Assembly (NCBI GenBank): GCA_913041095.1
Contig: CAJWIB010000012.1
Coordinates: 1 to 19,593, forward strand
DNA from: an uncultured Rhodospirillaceae bacterium
GTDB taxonomy: Bacteria > Pseudomonadota > Alphaproteobacteria > Rhodospirillales > UBA2165
Direction: 5' to 3'
DNA length: 19,593 nt
The position numbers and the translations under genes are program-made. Each line of letters starts with the position of its first letter. The stretch's first letter is position 1. Shown here piece after piece: positions 6,953 through 14,474 of the stretch. The notes beneath the pieces were generated by a model. That model searched no databases. It worked only from the letters and a program-made list of their open reading frames with translations, and was not told where the DNA came from.

Positions 6953-7741
6953 CTAGTTCACCAGAAAACCATGGCGTTTGAAAACAGCTTTTGCCGCTGA
7001 GCTGAAAAGAAACTTGAAAAATGCCTTATTGGTGGCGTTTTGGTCCCTTACGCGTGCCGCCCAATAGCTAATTTGCCGGTGTGCTGATGCTGGAAAACGA
7101 TAGATTACGGCCACTTTTGAATTCTTAAAGGCATCGGTTTGGTAGACGATGCCGGCGGGAGTGGCACCGCGTTCAACCATCGCCAAGGCAGCCCGCACGT
7201 TATTCATGCGGGCCAATTTGAGCTTGGCAGTTGGCCATAAATTGAGCCGCTTGAGGGCTTCGGCAGCGTATATGCCGGCGGGGACATGGTCCGGGTCGCC
7301 AATGGCTAAACGACCATTCTGCAAAAGATTGCTAAACGCTTGCGTTGTAAGGGAACTCACCGGTTGGTTGGTATTAGCAAGCCCAATGAGTACCATTCTG
7401 TTGGATAGCAGGTGCTGCCTGCTGGCGGCGATAAGAGGCACCTTCCTGGCGGCATACTCCATCCAGTTTTGATTGGCGGAGATATAAATATCTGCCGGTG
7501 CGCCTTTGCCAATTTGGCGTGCTAGCGTGGCGCTGCCAGCAAGCGAAATGCGGATACTGTGATTGGCTTTTGCGGCAAAGCTATCAGCTATTTGTTGCAG
7601 AGGCAGGGCGAGGCTGGCGGCGGCAAATACCATGATGTCTTTGGCTTGGGCTGGCGGTAGAGAAAAGGAAAGCGCGCCCCACATAACCAGCAAACCACCA
7701 ATCCAATATTTCGACCAATTTTTGAGGTGCAGCGCCGCCAT
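6953..7741 (-). CDS. modA: Molybdate ABC transporter, periplasmic binding protein
   Basis: Periplasmic molybdate (or tungstate) receptor, 262 residues. It begins with a signal peptide: positively charged start (HLKNWSKYW), hydrophobic core about 13-27, and a probable cleavage after AQA at residue 33. The mature N-terminus has the ModA hallmark VFAAASLALPLQQIA and the later LAGSATLARQI and APADIYISA, where Ser and Ala of the binding pocket lie. The NVRAALAMVERGATPAGIVYQTDA segment near 170-195 matches the second half of the pocket. The ATG is only one base after the hisI stop (TAACATG) with no clear ribosome binding site, so its translation is probably coupled to hisI. Confidence 0.94.
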   Translation of the reverse strand: MAALHLKNWSKYWIGGLLVMWGALSFSLPPAQAKDIMVFAAASLALPLQQIADSFAAKANHSIRISLAGSATLARQIGKGAPADIYISANQNWMEYAARKVPLIAASRQHLLSNRMVLIGLANTNQPVSSLTTQAFSNLLQNGRLAIGDPDHVPAGIYAAEALKRLNLWPTAKLKLARMNNVRAALAMVERGATPAGIVYQTDAFKNSKVAVIYRFPASAHRQISYWAARVRDQNATNKAFFKFLFSSAAKAVFKRHGFLVN

Positions 7742-7742
7742 G

Positions 7743-8150
7743 TTATTTTTTGTATAGCTGGTCTGGATCGTTCTTAACTTCGGCGATGATCTCTATTTTG
7801 CCATCGCGCACGGCATTGAAAAAACAGTTGCGCCGCCCGGTATGACAGGCCACACCATCCTGATCTACTTGCAGAAGGAGGGTGTCGCTGTCACAATCCC
7901 AGCGCATTTCCTTAAGCGTCTGTACCTGGTCCGAGCTTTCACCTTTATGCCACAGAGCTTGACGAGAGCGCGACCAATAGACGATGCGGCCTTCTTCAAG
8001 CGTCGCCGTGACCGCGTCCCGGTTCATCCAGGCCATCATCAGTACTTCGCCACTATCATGCTGCTGGGCGATCGCTGGGATCAACCCGTCATCGTTAAAC
8101 GACAACGAGTCAAGCACCTGTTCTATCGCTGGTTTTTCAATGTTACTCAT
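7743..8150 (-). CDS. hisI: Phosphoribosyl-AMP cyclohydrolase
   Basis: Third step of histidine synthesis: opening of the purine ring of phosphoribosyl-AMP, in the cytoplasm. The 135-residue protein is a stand-alone HisI without the HisE pyrophosphohydrolase domain, as usual in alphaproteobacteria. The metal sites are complete: D85, D87 and D89 in WDCDSD with C86, and the later zinc cysteines C102 and C109 in VACHTGRRNCFF. Substrate-loop motifs VLMMAWMNRDA (36-46) and VYWSRSRQALWHKGE (57-71) are intact. It is the first gene of a tight run with modABC, separated by one base from modA, an unusual partner. A TTGACA element lies 30-35 bases upstream; no Shine-Dalgarno sequence is seen. Confidence 0.95.
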   Translation of the reverse strand: MSNIEKPAIEQVLDSLSFNDDGLIPAIAQQHDSGEVLMMAWMNRDAVTATLEEGRIVYWSRSRQALWHKGESSDQVQTLKEMRWDCDSDTLLLQVDQDGVACHTGRRNCFFNAVRDGKIEIIAEVKNDPDQLYKK

Positions 8151-8156
8151 AGCTAG

Positions 8157-8185
8157 GTAATCGTCTTTTCAGCTATCGCTGTCAA
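8157..8185 (-). promoter_or_regulatory. Candidate promoter for hisI-modABC
   Basis: On the minus strand a perfect -35 TTGACA (8185-8180) is followed after 17 bases by GATTAC (8162-8157), a weak -10. If real, transcription would begin almost at the hisI ATG (8150), giving a leaderless or nearly leaderless message. That fits the absence of a ribosome binding site. Confidence 0.35.
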
Positions 8186-8198
8186 GGTTTAGCCTAAG

Positions 8199-9077
8199 TT
8201 AATCCTGGAGACAGGATTTGAAGGAAGCCGCTAAATTTCGCATCAGCGATGCATACAAATTCGGACCGGGCGCCAATTTAACGCCAATCAGATCTAAAGT
8301 CCCAATTTTAGCGGGCGAGTGAGCGGTGACGGTTTTGAGTAATTTTTGGCTATAGTGCGGTTCACCAAAGACACAGCGAATTTTCTGTTTTTTGATTAGT
8401 CGCCGTATATAAGATAGGCGTTTGGCACCTGGGTGATGCTCGGGCGAAACTAAAATCGCACCTTGATTATTAAGTCCAAATTCATCTTCAAAATAGAGCA
8501 AGCCATCATGGTAAACGATGAAAGGTGCCTTAAGAACAATCGAAAGGCCGGCACTTATTTCTCTGCGTAATTGAATTAAAGTCTTATCTAACTTTTTAAA
8601 GTTCTTGAGGTAGATGGCCGTGTTCTTGGGGTCTTCTGTTGACAATGTGCGCTGAACAATAGCGGCGATGGTGCGCGTATTTTCTGGGCTAAGCCAAATG
8701 TGTGGGTCGATAGTTTTACGCCCAGTGATTTTTAAAATTCTTAGTTCTTTTGAACTCAACAACGTAACTACCTTTGCCGTTTGGCCACGTTGTTGAATGA
8801 GTTTGGTTAGCCTGCTTTCCAATTGAGGCCCAACCCAAAATATAACATTAGCTCGCTGAAGGGTTCGTATATCTGATGGTTTCAGCTTGTAATCATGGGG
8901 CGAGACAGCAGAGAGCATCAAAAGAGCCGGTTTTCCGACGCCCAGCATAATGTTGTTGACGATGGAGTGTAGCGGTTTGATCGTCGTCACGACATTTATC
9001 TCGGCTGTCACCGGGCTGACAAAAAGCGATCCCAGCAGCAGGGCCATAACAGCAATTTTAGATATTAAATGGAGCAC
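8199..9077 (-). CDS. znuA: Zinc ABC transporter, periplasmic binding protein
   Basis: Cluster A-I (ZnuA/PsaA-type) metal receptor that captures Zn2+ in the periplasm for ZnuBC. A signal peptide is clear (hydrophobic core AVMALLLGSLFV, likely cleavage after VTA). Numbered from the GTG start, likely ligands are H61 in SPHDYKLKPSD, H126 in DPHIWLSPEN and H190 in VYHDG, with an acidic fourth ligand (D262 in TLDLIG, or E239). The His-rich loop that many ZnuA proteins carry between the first two ligands is absent. Two starts are possible: TTG 9089 or GTG 9077. I prefer GTG because the predicted promoter -10 at 9111-9106 would leave only about ten bases before TTG. It is divergent from zur and linked to it by a shared operator region. 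Manganese specificity is less likely given the neighbours. Confidence 0.9.
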   Translation of the reverse strand: MLHLISKIAVMALLLGSLFVSPVTAEINVVTTIKPLHSIVNNIMLGVGKPALLMLSAVSPHDYKLKPSDIRTLQRANVIFWVGPQLESRLTKLIQQRGQTAKVVTLLSSKELRILKITGRKTIDPHIWLSPENTRTIAAIVQRTLSTEDPKNTAIYLKNFKKLDKTLIQLRREISAGLSIVLKAPFIVYHDGLLYFEDEFGLNNQGAILVSPEHHPGAKRLSYIRRLIKKQKIRCVFGEPHYSQKLLKTVTAHSPAKIGTLDLIGVKLAPGPNLYASLMRNLAASFKSCLQD

Positions 9078-9099
9078 GCCTGATACCAATATTATTAAT

Positions 9100-9114
9100 T
9101 GTTATAGTATAACA
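9100..9114. promoter_or_regulatory. Zur box 1 (znuA/zur operator)
   Basis: TGTTATAGTATAACA is a perfect inverted repeat of seven bases around one central base. It matches the GTTATA-N-TATAAC core known for zinc-responsive Zur operators in proteobacteria. It lies between divergent znuA and zur-znuC-znuB and covers the predicted znuA -10 element. Confidence 0.85.
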
Positions 9115-9134
9115 TTTATGATTAAATGATACAA
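9106..9134 (-). promoter_or_regulatory. Candidate znuA promoter
   Basis: On the minus strand TTGTAT (9134-9129) and TATACT (9111-9106) are separated by exactly 17 bases. The -10 lies inside Zur box 1 and the -35 inside the second, weaker box, so a bound repressor would cover both elements. Confidence 0.6.
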
Positions 9135-9141
9135 CATAACA
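9127..9141. promoter_or_regulatory. Zur box 2 (weaker copy)
   Basis: TGATACAACATAACA agrees with box 1 at 11 of 15 positions and keeps the ATAACA half-site intact, while the other half is degenerate. The centre-to-centre distance from box 1 is 27 bases. It is nearer to zur and may serve autoregulation of zur-znuC-znuB. Confidence 0.55.
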
Positions 9142-9165
9142 TTTTGGTTTTGGACAGAACTAATC

Positions 9166-9675
9166 ATGATACATTCTAAAAAGACTACAAAGCGTGATTG
9201 GGTGGGGTCTGCGGGTTCGCACGATCATCGTGTTTGCATTGTTGATGCGCTTGATAAGGCCGCGGCGCTTTGCAGTCAGCGCGGTGCCCGGTTGACGCAG
9301 ATCAGGCGGCGGGTGCTTGAGCTCATTTGGTCGAACCACAGGCCAATCGGTGCATATTCGATCCTGGAAGTGCTTAAAAAAGAACGCACCAATGCAGCGC
9401 CGCCAACAGTTTACCGGGCGTTGGATTTTTTGCTGAAACAAGGTTTGGTGCATCGTATCCAGAGCCAAAATGCTTTTATCGGCTGTCCGAATCCTGATCC
9501 CAATCTTCAGCATACCGGCACGTTCCTTATCTGCACCGATTGCGGCAATGCTGTAGAGCTTGAGGAAACCAAAATTGACCGGCTCTTGGAAATCTCGGCA
9601 TCCAATCAGGGCTTTGTCATTGAAAGTCGCACGATTGAGGCAGCGGGGTTGTGCACTGATTGCCAAGTAAATTGA
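9166..9675 (+). CDS. zur: Zinc uptake regulator, Fur family
   Basis: A 169-residue Fur-family repressor. With zinc bound it should repress the high-affinity zinc importer, and its position fits Zur rather than Fur. The winged-helix DNA-binding domain covers about residues 40-100, with the recognition helix around PPTVYRALDFL (79-89). The structural zinc site is given by two CxxC pairs, C123/C126 (LICTDCG) and C163/C166 (LCTDCQ). The N-terminal 25 residues form an extension containing HDHRVC, a feature seen in several Zur proteins. The start is ATG 9166. The TGA stop overlaps the znuC ATG by one base (TGATG), so zur and znuC are co-translated. Two palindromes upstream predict autoregulation. 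Confidence 0.93.
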   Translation: MIHSKKTTKRDWVGSAGSHDHRVCIVDALDKAAALCSQRGARLTQIRRRVLELIWSNHRPIGAYSILEVLKKERTNAAPPTVYRALDFLLKQGLVHRIQSQNAFIGCPNPDPNLQHTGTFLICTDCGNAVELEETKIDRLLEISASNQGFVIESRTIEAAGLCTDCQVN

Positions 9676-10445
9676 TGTTGGATATTTCAAAATTTCTGAT
9701 CGAAGCCCAAGGAGTCAACATTCAAGCTGATGGCCGGATGATCATCAATCATGTTGATATGACGGTATCTGAAGGGGAAATCGTTACCCTGATTGGACCC
9801 AACGGAGCCGGCAAAACAACCCTGATCAAAGCGGTTCTGGGATTGAGAAGTTTGTCAGCGGGTTCAGTCACTATCAGGCCCAATATTGCGATTGGTTATA
9901 TGCCGCAGCGTTTATCGGTCGATCCAAATTTGCCGCTAACCGTACGTCGCTTTATTGGTCTTGCCGGCAAGATGGCGAAAGGCAAACGCCAGTCTGTGCT
10001 TGATGAAGTCGGCGTGCTACCGATTGTTGATAGTTCCATTCATGATATTTCCGGTGGTGAAATGCAGCGGGTGTTGTTGGCCCGCGCGTTACTCCGCGAT
10101 CCCGATCTGTTGGTGCTGGATGAACCAGCTCAGGCGGTTGACGTCAATGGTCAGGCCGAGCTCTATCAATTGATCTCCACCATTCGGGCAGAGCGCGGCT
10201 GCGGTGTTTTGATGGTCTCCCACGATCTGCATTTGGTGATGTCGGCAACCGACAAAGTGCTATGCCTCAATAATCATCTCTGCTGTGTCGGCCATCCGGA
10301 TGCAGTGAGCAAAGACCCGAACTATGTCGAGCTGTTCGGTCCGCAAGTTGCCAGCAGTCTCGCCCTTTACCACCATCATCATGATCATGAACATGCCGTT
10401 GACGGCCATGTTGTGCCTAGCAGCGAAGGCCACTCTCATGGATGA
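9675..10445 (+). CDS. znuC: Zinc ABC transporter, ATP-binding protein
   Basis: ATPase of the zinc importer, 256 residues from ATG 9675; a TTG at 9660 is possible, but the ATG overlaps the zur stop and fits the operon. Walker A is GPNGAGKTT at 41-49, the Q-loop is YMPQRL, the signature is ISGGEMQR at 125-132, Walker B is LLVLDEP at 145-151, and the switch His is H183 in VSHDLHLVM. The last 25 residues hold a histidine cluster (YHHHHDHEH, later GHSHG) with about nine His. Such tails are frequent in alphaproteobacterial ZnuC and are thought to bind zinc in the cytoplasm. The gene overlaps znuB by eight bases. Confidence 0.94.
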   Translation: MLDISKFLIEAQGVNIQADGRMIINHVDMTVSEGEIVTLIGPNGAGKTTLIKAVLGLRSLSAGSVTIRPNIAIGYMPQRLSVDPNLPLTVRRFIGLAGKMAKGKRQSVLDEVGVLPIVDSSIHDISGGEMQRVLLARALLRDPDLLVLDEPAQAVDVNGQAELYQLISTIRAERGCGVLMVSHDLHLVMSATDKVLCLNNHLCCVGHPDAVSKDPNYVELFGPQVASSLALYHHHHDHEHAVDGHVVPSSEGHSHG

Positions 10446-11238
10446 GTTTATTTTATTGGCACTATTGGCCGGAGTAGGGGTGACGATTGTTGCCGGACCG
10501 CTCGGCTCGTTTATCTTGTGGCGGCGCATGTCTTTTTTTGGAGATACGCTGGCGCATGCATCTTTACTGGGCGTGGCATTGGGGCTGCTGCTTGGCGCCA
10601 CTAACTTGACCGTGGGTGTAGTGATTGTCTGCGTTGGTGCGGCAGCTTTTTTGGTGGTTCTGCAAAATCGCACCCGCCTCGGTAATGATGCGCTGCTGGG
10701 GATATTATCTCACGGTACGCTGGCAGTTGGGCTGGTCGCTATCTCATTTATGGATAATGTCCGGCTTGATCTTATCGGCTTTCTATTTGGTGATATTTTA
10801 TCCGTGACGATGATAGACCTCGCCTGGATTTATGCGACTGTTGGGGTAACAATCGTTGTGTTGGCCAAGATTTGGCGGCCGTTGCTGTCAATAACCATTC
10901 ATGAAGATTTAGCGAGGGCTGAGGGGATTCAAGTCACTCGGCTGAACTTGCTGTTTATGATCTTGATTGCCTTGGTCGTCGCAGCGGCGATGAAAGTCGT
11001 TGGTATTCTGCTCATTGCTGCACTTTTGATCGTGCCGGCCTCAGCAGCGCGTCACTATGCTAAAACACCGGAGCAAATGACGGGTATAGCTATGCTCATT
11101 GGAGTGTTCTCGGTGGTTGGTGGTTTGGCGCTGTCGCTTAGCTTTGACACGCCAGCCGGTCCTTCGATTGTTGTCATTGCTTTGGTATTATTCTTGATCA
11201 GTGCGCTCATGCCGGGCTTCTCCCGCCTGCATCAATAG
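10438..11238 (+). CDS. znuB: Zinc ABC transporter, permease
   Basis: Membrane channel of the zinc importer (ABC-3 family), 266 residues with roughly eight hydrophobic spans. The hallmark segment MSFFGDTLAHASLLGVALG lies at about 31-49; LIGFLFGDIL and later VVGILLIAALLIVPASAARH are also typical. The reading frame is open further upstream to 10324, but the ATG at 10438 (MDEFILLALLAGVGV) is the usual ZnuB start and overlaps the znuC end by eight bases, which implies coupled translation. The TAG stop at 11236-11238 directly abuts the stop of the convergent metC copy, so there is no intergenic space for a separate terminator. Confidence 0.94.
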   Translation: MDEFILLALLAGVGVTIVAGPLGSFILWRRMSFFGDTLAHASLLGVALGLLLGATNLTVGVVIVCVGAAAFLVVLQNRTRLGNDALLGILSHGTLAVGLVAISFMDNVRLDLIGFLFGDILSVTMIDLAWIYATVGVTIVVLAKIWRPLLSITIHEDLARAEGIQVTRLNLLFMILIALVVAAAMKVVGILLIAALLIVPASAARHYAKTPEQMTGIAMLIGVFSVVGGLALSLSFDTPAGPSIVVIALVLFLISALMPGFSRLHQ

Positions 11239-12405
11239 TTAGTCAGCCAAACGCTTCAGTCCCGCCGCGATATCCTCGATCAGGTCATCCGGGTCTTCGA
11301 GGCCGATATGGAAGCGGATGCTTTGCGCGTTCTCGATCCACTTGGTTGCCGTCCGGGTGACATTGGTCGGTAGCACGAGGCTTTCGTAGCCACCCCAGGA
11401 GCCGCCGAGGCTGAACAGTTCTAAACCATCAATAAAGCTATGCATCGACGCTTCACTGGCTGGTTTAAACACTACCCCAAATAAGCCGTTGGAGCCGGAG
11501 AAATCGCGCTGCCACAGATCGTGGCCCGGACAGGAGGGCAGGGCCGGATGCAGCACCCGGTCAATCTCCGACTGGCTGGCCAGCCAGTCGGCTACTTTAA
11601 GCGCATTTTTTTCGTGGCGTTTTAGCCTAACTGATAACGTCCGCATACCGCGCAAAGCCAGATAGGCATCATCCGGTGCGATGTTGTTACCAAGCACGCG
11701 CAGGCAATCAATCACCGGCTGCACATTGTCACCGCACATCGAAACCGTGCCGACCATGGCATCGGAATGGCCGACATAATATTTAGTCGCGGCCTGCACC
11801 GAGACATCGACACCGTGGTCGAAGGGTTTAAAGAAAAAACCGGCAGCCCAGGTGTTATCCATGACGACTTTAATGCCGGCTTTATGAGCCGCCTCAGCAA
11901 TCGCCGGAATGTCCTGAATTTCAAACGTATGCGAGCCAGGTGATTCCACATAAATTACCTTAGTTTTATCTTGAAACTGTTCAGCAATGCTGGCGCCGAT
12001 CAACGGATCGTAATAGGTCGTCTCAACACCAAAGCGTTTAAAAAAGTTTTCACTCAAATTGCGCGTCGGTGTATAGGCGCTGTCGCACACCAGGACATGA
12101 TCACCGGTTCCGACATAAGCCAGCATCGCTGTAGTGATTGCCGCTAAACCAGAGCCGACAGCGACGGTCCGGTCGGCACCTTCAAGCTCGGCGACTGCTT
12201 CTTCAAAAGCTTTTGAGGTCGGTGTGCCCCACCGGCCATAGACAAAATTATTGTTGGGATCGGTGCGCAGTTCCTGCATGTTCGCGACGGTGCCGTAATC
12301 AACGGTCGAAGCATGGTAGACCGGTGGATTAACGATGCCGGATTGATCTTCAGGGTGTGAACCGCTATGGGCGAGCTTGGTATCTCTCTTGGCGTCTTTC
12401 CGCAT
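11239..12405 (-). CDS. metC: Cystathionine beta-lyase-type PLP enzyme (copy 1)
   Basis: A 388-residue enzyme of the Cys/Met metabolism PLP family, MetC subgroup, which cleaves cystathionine to homocysteine, pyruvate and ammonia. Numbering fits E. coli MetC well: Y56 and R58 in VYGRWGTPT (phosphate contacts from the neighbouring subunit), Y111 in DSAYTPTRN, D183 in VVMDNTWAAG, and the Schiff-base lysine K208 or its equivalent in AATKYYVGHSDAMVG. The C-terminal SLGGSWGGYESL and RFHIGLEDPDDLIEDI are characteristic of MetC and carry the carboxylate-binding Arg. It starts two bases after the stop of a second, closely similar gene and ends flush with convergent znuB. Some MetC-like enzymes act mainly as cysteine desulfhydrases, so the biological substrate is inferred. 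Confidence 0.88.
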   Translation of the reverse strand: MRKDAKRDTKLAHSGSHPEDQSGIVNPPVYHASTVDYGTVANMQELRTDPNNNFVYGRWGTPTSKAFEEAVAELEGADRTVAVGSGLAAITTAMLAYVGTGDHVLVCDSAYTPTRNLSENFFKRFGVETTYYDPLIGASIAEQFQDKTKVIYVESPGSHTFEIQDIPAIAEAAHKAGIKVVMDNTWAAGFFFKPFDHGVDVSVQAATKYYVGHSDAMVGTVSMCGDNVQPVIDCLRVLGNNIAPDDAYLALRGMRTLSVRLKRHEKNALKVADWLASQSEIDRVLHPALPSCPGHDLWQRDFSGSNGLFGVVFKPASEASMHSFIDGLELFSLGGSWGGYESLVLPTNVTRTATKWIENAQSIRFHIGLEDPDDLIEDIAAGLKRLAD

Positions 12406-12407
12406 TC

Positions 12408-13589
12408 TTACGCCCTCCCGTTCAAACGGTCAAAACCGCGTTCCAGATCGGCGATGAGGTCTTCAACATCTTCTTGCCCGACGTGAAGACGGAGCAGGGG
12501 ACCGGCAGCTTGCCATTTCGTTGCCGAGCGAATTTTTGCTGGATCAGATGCCACGATCAAGCTTTCAAAACCGCCCCAGGAATAGCCCATAGCGAAATAA
12601 TCCATGCCATCAAGCATGGCGCTGACTTGGGTTTCGGAAAAATCTTTCAAAATTACACTGAACAATCCACTCGCGCCGGTAAAGTCGCGCTGCCATATCT
12701 CGTGTCCGGGACAAGAAGGGAAAGCGGGGTGCAGGATGGTATCAACTTCCGGGCGTTCCGACAGCCACTTGGCCAAGGTGAGGGCGGTTTCCTGATGTTG
12801 TTCGAGCCTAACGCTTAGGGTGCGCAAGCCCCGCAAGCCTAAATAACACACATCCGGGCTAACCGCCTGGCCGAGTGTGCTGGTGTTCACTTTAAGTTTG
12901 CGCCAATCCTTCTCGTTATTGGCAATGATGTGACCGAGGACTAAATCGGCATGACCGGCTTGATATTTGGTCGTCGCTTGGATGGAAATATCAACGCCAT
13001 GTTCAAACGGTTTGAAGTAATAACCAGCAGCCCAAGTGTTATCCATCATAACCTTGATATTGTTTTGACGGGCAACTTCGGTGATTGCCGGGATGTCCTG
13101 AATTTCAAAAGTGTAGGAGCCGGGTGACTCGGTAAAGATTACCTTGGTCTCGGGTTTGATCAGCTCAACAATTCCTGCGCCAATCATCGGATCATAATAA
13201 GTTGTCTCAACACCGAATCGCTTAAGCATCGTATTGCAAAAATTCCGCGTTGGTCCATAGGCGCTATCGGTCATCAGTAAGTGATCACCTGCCTTGAGAA
13301 AACTGATCAACGCTGTCGAAATGGCGGCGAGCCCTGAGGATGTTGAAACTGCCCGGTAGCCGCCTTCGAGGTCCGTCATGGCTTCTTCTAGGGCAAAAGT
13401 CGTCGGTGTGCCGTGAACGCCGTAATAGGTCGTATCAAATTTGTCCTTTTCGGCGTTTTTCATCGCCTGCACGGTCGGGAACAGCACTGTTGAGGCGCGA
13501 TAGACTGGTGGATTGACGGCACCTTTCTGAGCTTTTGGATTAGATCCTGTGTGGACGATACGGGTATCGGGTCTTTTTGAGTTGCTCAT
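12408..13589 (-). CDS. Cystathionine beta-lyase-like PLP enzyme (copy 2, divergent)
   Basis: A 393-residue paralogue of the adjacent MetC, colinear with it without gaps through at least residue 220 and sharing long blocks (RFGVETTYYDP, TFEIQDIPAI, MDNTWAAG, LHPA-PSCPGH). It keeps Y56, Y111, D183 and the PLP lysine K208 (TTKYQAGHADLVLG). It differs where MetC has R58: the motif is YYGVHGTPT, with Val in place of the Arg that normally holds the PLP phosphate, and DAMVGT becomes DLVLGH after the lysine. The substrate range may therefore differ (cysteine desulfhydrase or another C-S lyase). I chose ATG 13589 because it lines up with copy 1; a TTG six bases earlier is possible. The gene lies 9 bases after sseA and 2 before copy 1. 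Confidence 0.85.
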   Translation of the reverse strand: MSNSKRPDTRIVHTGSNPKAQKGAVNPPVYRASTVLFPTVQAMKNAEKDKFDTTYYGVHGTPTTFALEEAMTDLEGGYRAVSTSSGLAAISTALISFLKAGDHLLMTDSAYGPTRNFCNTMLKRFGVETTYYDPMIGAGIVELIKPETKVIFTESPGSYTFEIQDIPAITEVARQNNIKVMMDNTWAAGYYFKPFEHGVDISIQATTKYQAGHADLVLGHIIANNEKDWRKLKVNTSTLGQAVSPDVCYLGLRGLRTLSVRLEQHQETALTLAKWLSERPEVDTILHPAFPSCPGHEIWQRDFTGASGLFSVILKDFSETQVSAMLDGMDYFAMGYSWGGFESLIVASDPAKIRSATKWQAAGPLLRLHVGQEDVEDLIADLERGFDRLNGRA

Positions 13590-13598
13590 TGCCAAAGG

Positions 13599-14456
13599 TT
13601 ATACTTCTATTGGCGTATCGTCGCGGCTGCCCCATTCAGTCCAAGAGCCGTCATAAATTGCGGCGCGGGTATGGCCGAGCAGATACAGCGCTAAAACAAG
13701 CGGTGCGGCAGTTACGCCGGATCCGCAGCTTGAAACTAACGGTTTTTCGAGATCAATACACGCGTCGCTAATGATTGTTTGCAGATCATCAGCCGGGCGC
13801 ATAACCATAAAATTTTCAGTATCCATCAGTTTCTGAAAGGGCAAATTAATGGCACCCGGAATATGACCTTTCCGCATACCTGCCCGTGGTTCTTCATCGG
13901 TACCATTGTAGCGGCCTTCGGCGCGGGCATCGACCATTTGATATTCATGGCTGTCGACATTGGCCATTATTTGATCGAAGCTGAGAACCAGTGATGGATC
14001 GAATTTGGAGAAAAAGTGTTTTTCTATGATCGGCGTTTCATCGGTGCTGGTTGGTCTATCCTCATCCTGCCATTTCGGCAGGCCACCACTGAGCACGGAT
14101 ACCCGGTCGTGGCCGAATATACGAAATGTCCACCAGGCACGCATCGCCGCCCCGGGTCCGCCGTTGCTATCATAGCAAATAACGTGGGTTTCGCTGCCAA
14201 TGCCAAGTTTCCGCACTCGGCTTGAAAATTTTTCCGGGCTCGGCAGCATATGTGGTAAGTCACTATCCGTATCGGCAATGTCGTCAATATCAAAAAACAC
14301 AGCGCCTGGGATGTGATTGGCGGCGAATTCCGCCTGGGCGTTCCGCTGTGCTGCCGGCAGATGAAAGCTAGCGTCAATGATTTCGATATCAGACGCGCCT
14401 AAATTGTCAGCTAGCCAGTCGGTACTTACTAAGGCTTCAGGATGAACATATTCCAT
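13599..14456 (-). CDS. sseA: 3-mercaptopyruvate (or thiosulfate) sulfurtransferase
   Basis: A 285-residue tandem rhodanese protein. The N-terminal inactive domain covers about 1-135 (STDWLA, HIPGAVFFDID, VICYDSNGGPGAAMRAWW) and the catalytic domain about 155-285 (MVDARAEGRYNG, GHIPGAINLPF). The persulfide cysteine is C244 in SSCGSGVTA. The CGSGVTA loop is the form typical of 3-mercaptopyruvate sulfurtransferases, whereas thiosulfate rhodaneses usually have CRKGVTA. It would move sulfur from mercaptopyruvate, made from cysteine, to thiols or cyanide in the cytoplasm. It sits between cysK (18 bases upstream) and the metC pair, so its context is cysteine sulfur metabolism. Confidence 0.92.
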   Translation of the reverse strand: MEYVHPEALVSTDWLADNLGASDIEIIDASFHLPAAQRNAQAEFAANHIPGAVFFDIDDIADTDSDLPHMLPSPEKFSSRVRKLGIGSETHVICYDSNGGPGAAMRAWWTFRIFGHDRVSVLSGGLPKWQDEDRPTSTDETPIIEKHFFSKFDPSLVLSFDQIMANVDSHEYQMVDARAEGRYNGTDEEPRAGMRKGHIPGAINLPFQKLMDTENFMVMRPADDLQTIISDACIDLEKPLVSSCGSGVTAAPLVLALYLLGHTRAAIYDGSWTEWGSRDDTPIEV

Positions 14457-14474
14457 AACTCTATTTAACCAGAT

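Noticed and set aside
9160..9690. 176-codon open frame antisense to zur
   Set aside because: zur has a full Fur-family domain structure, both CxxC pairs and overlap with znuC. The antisense frame is a shadow.
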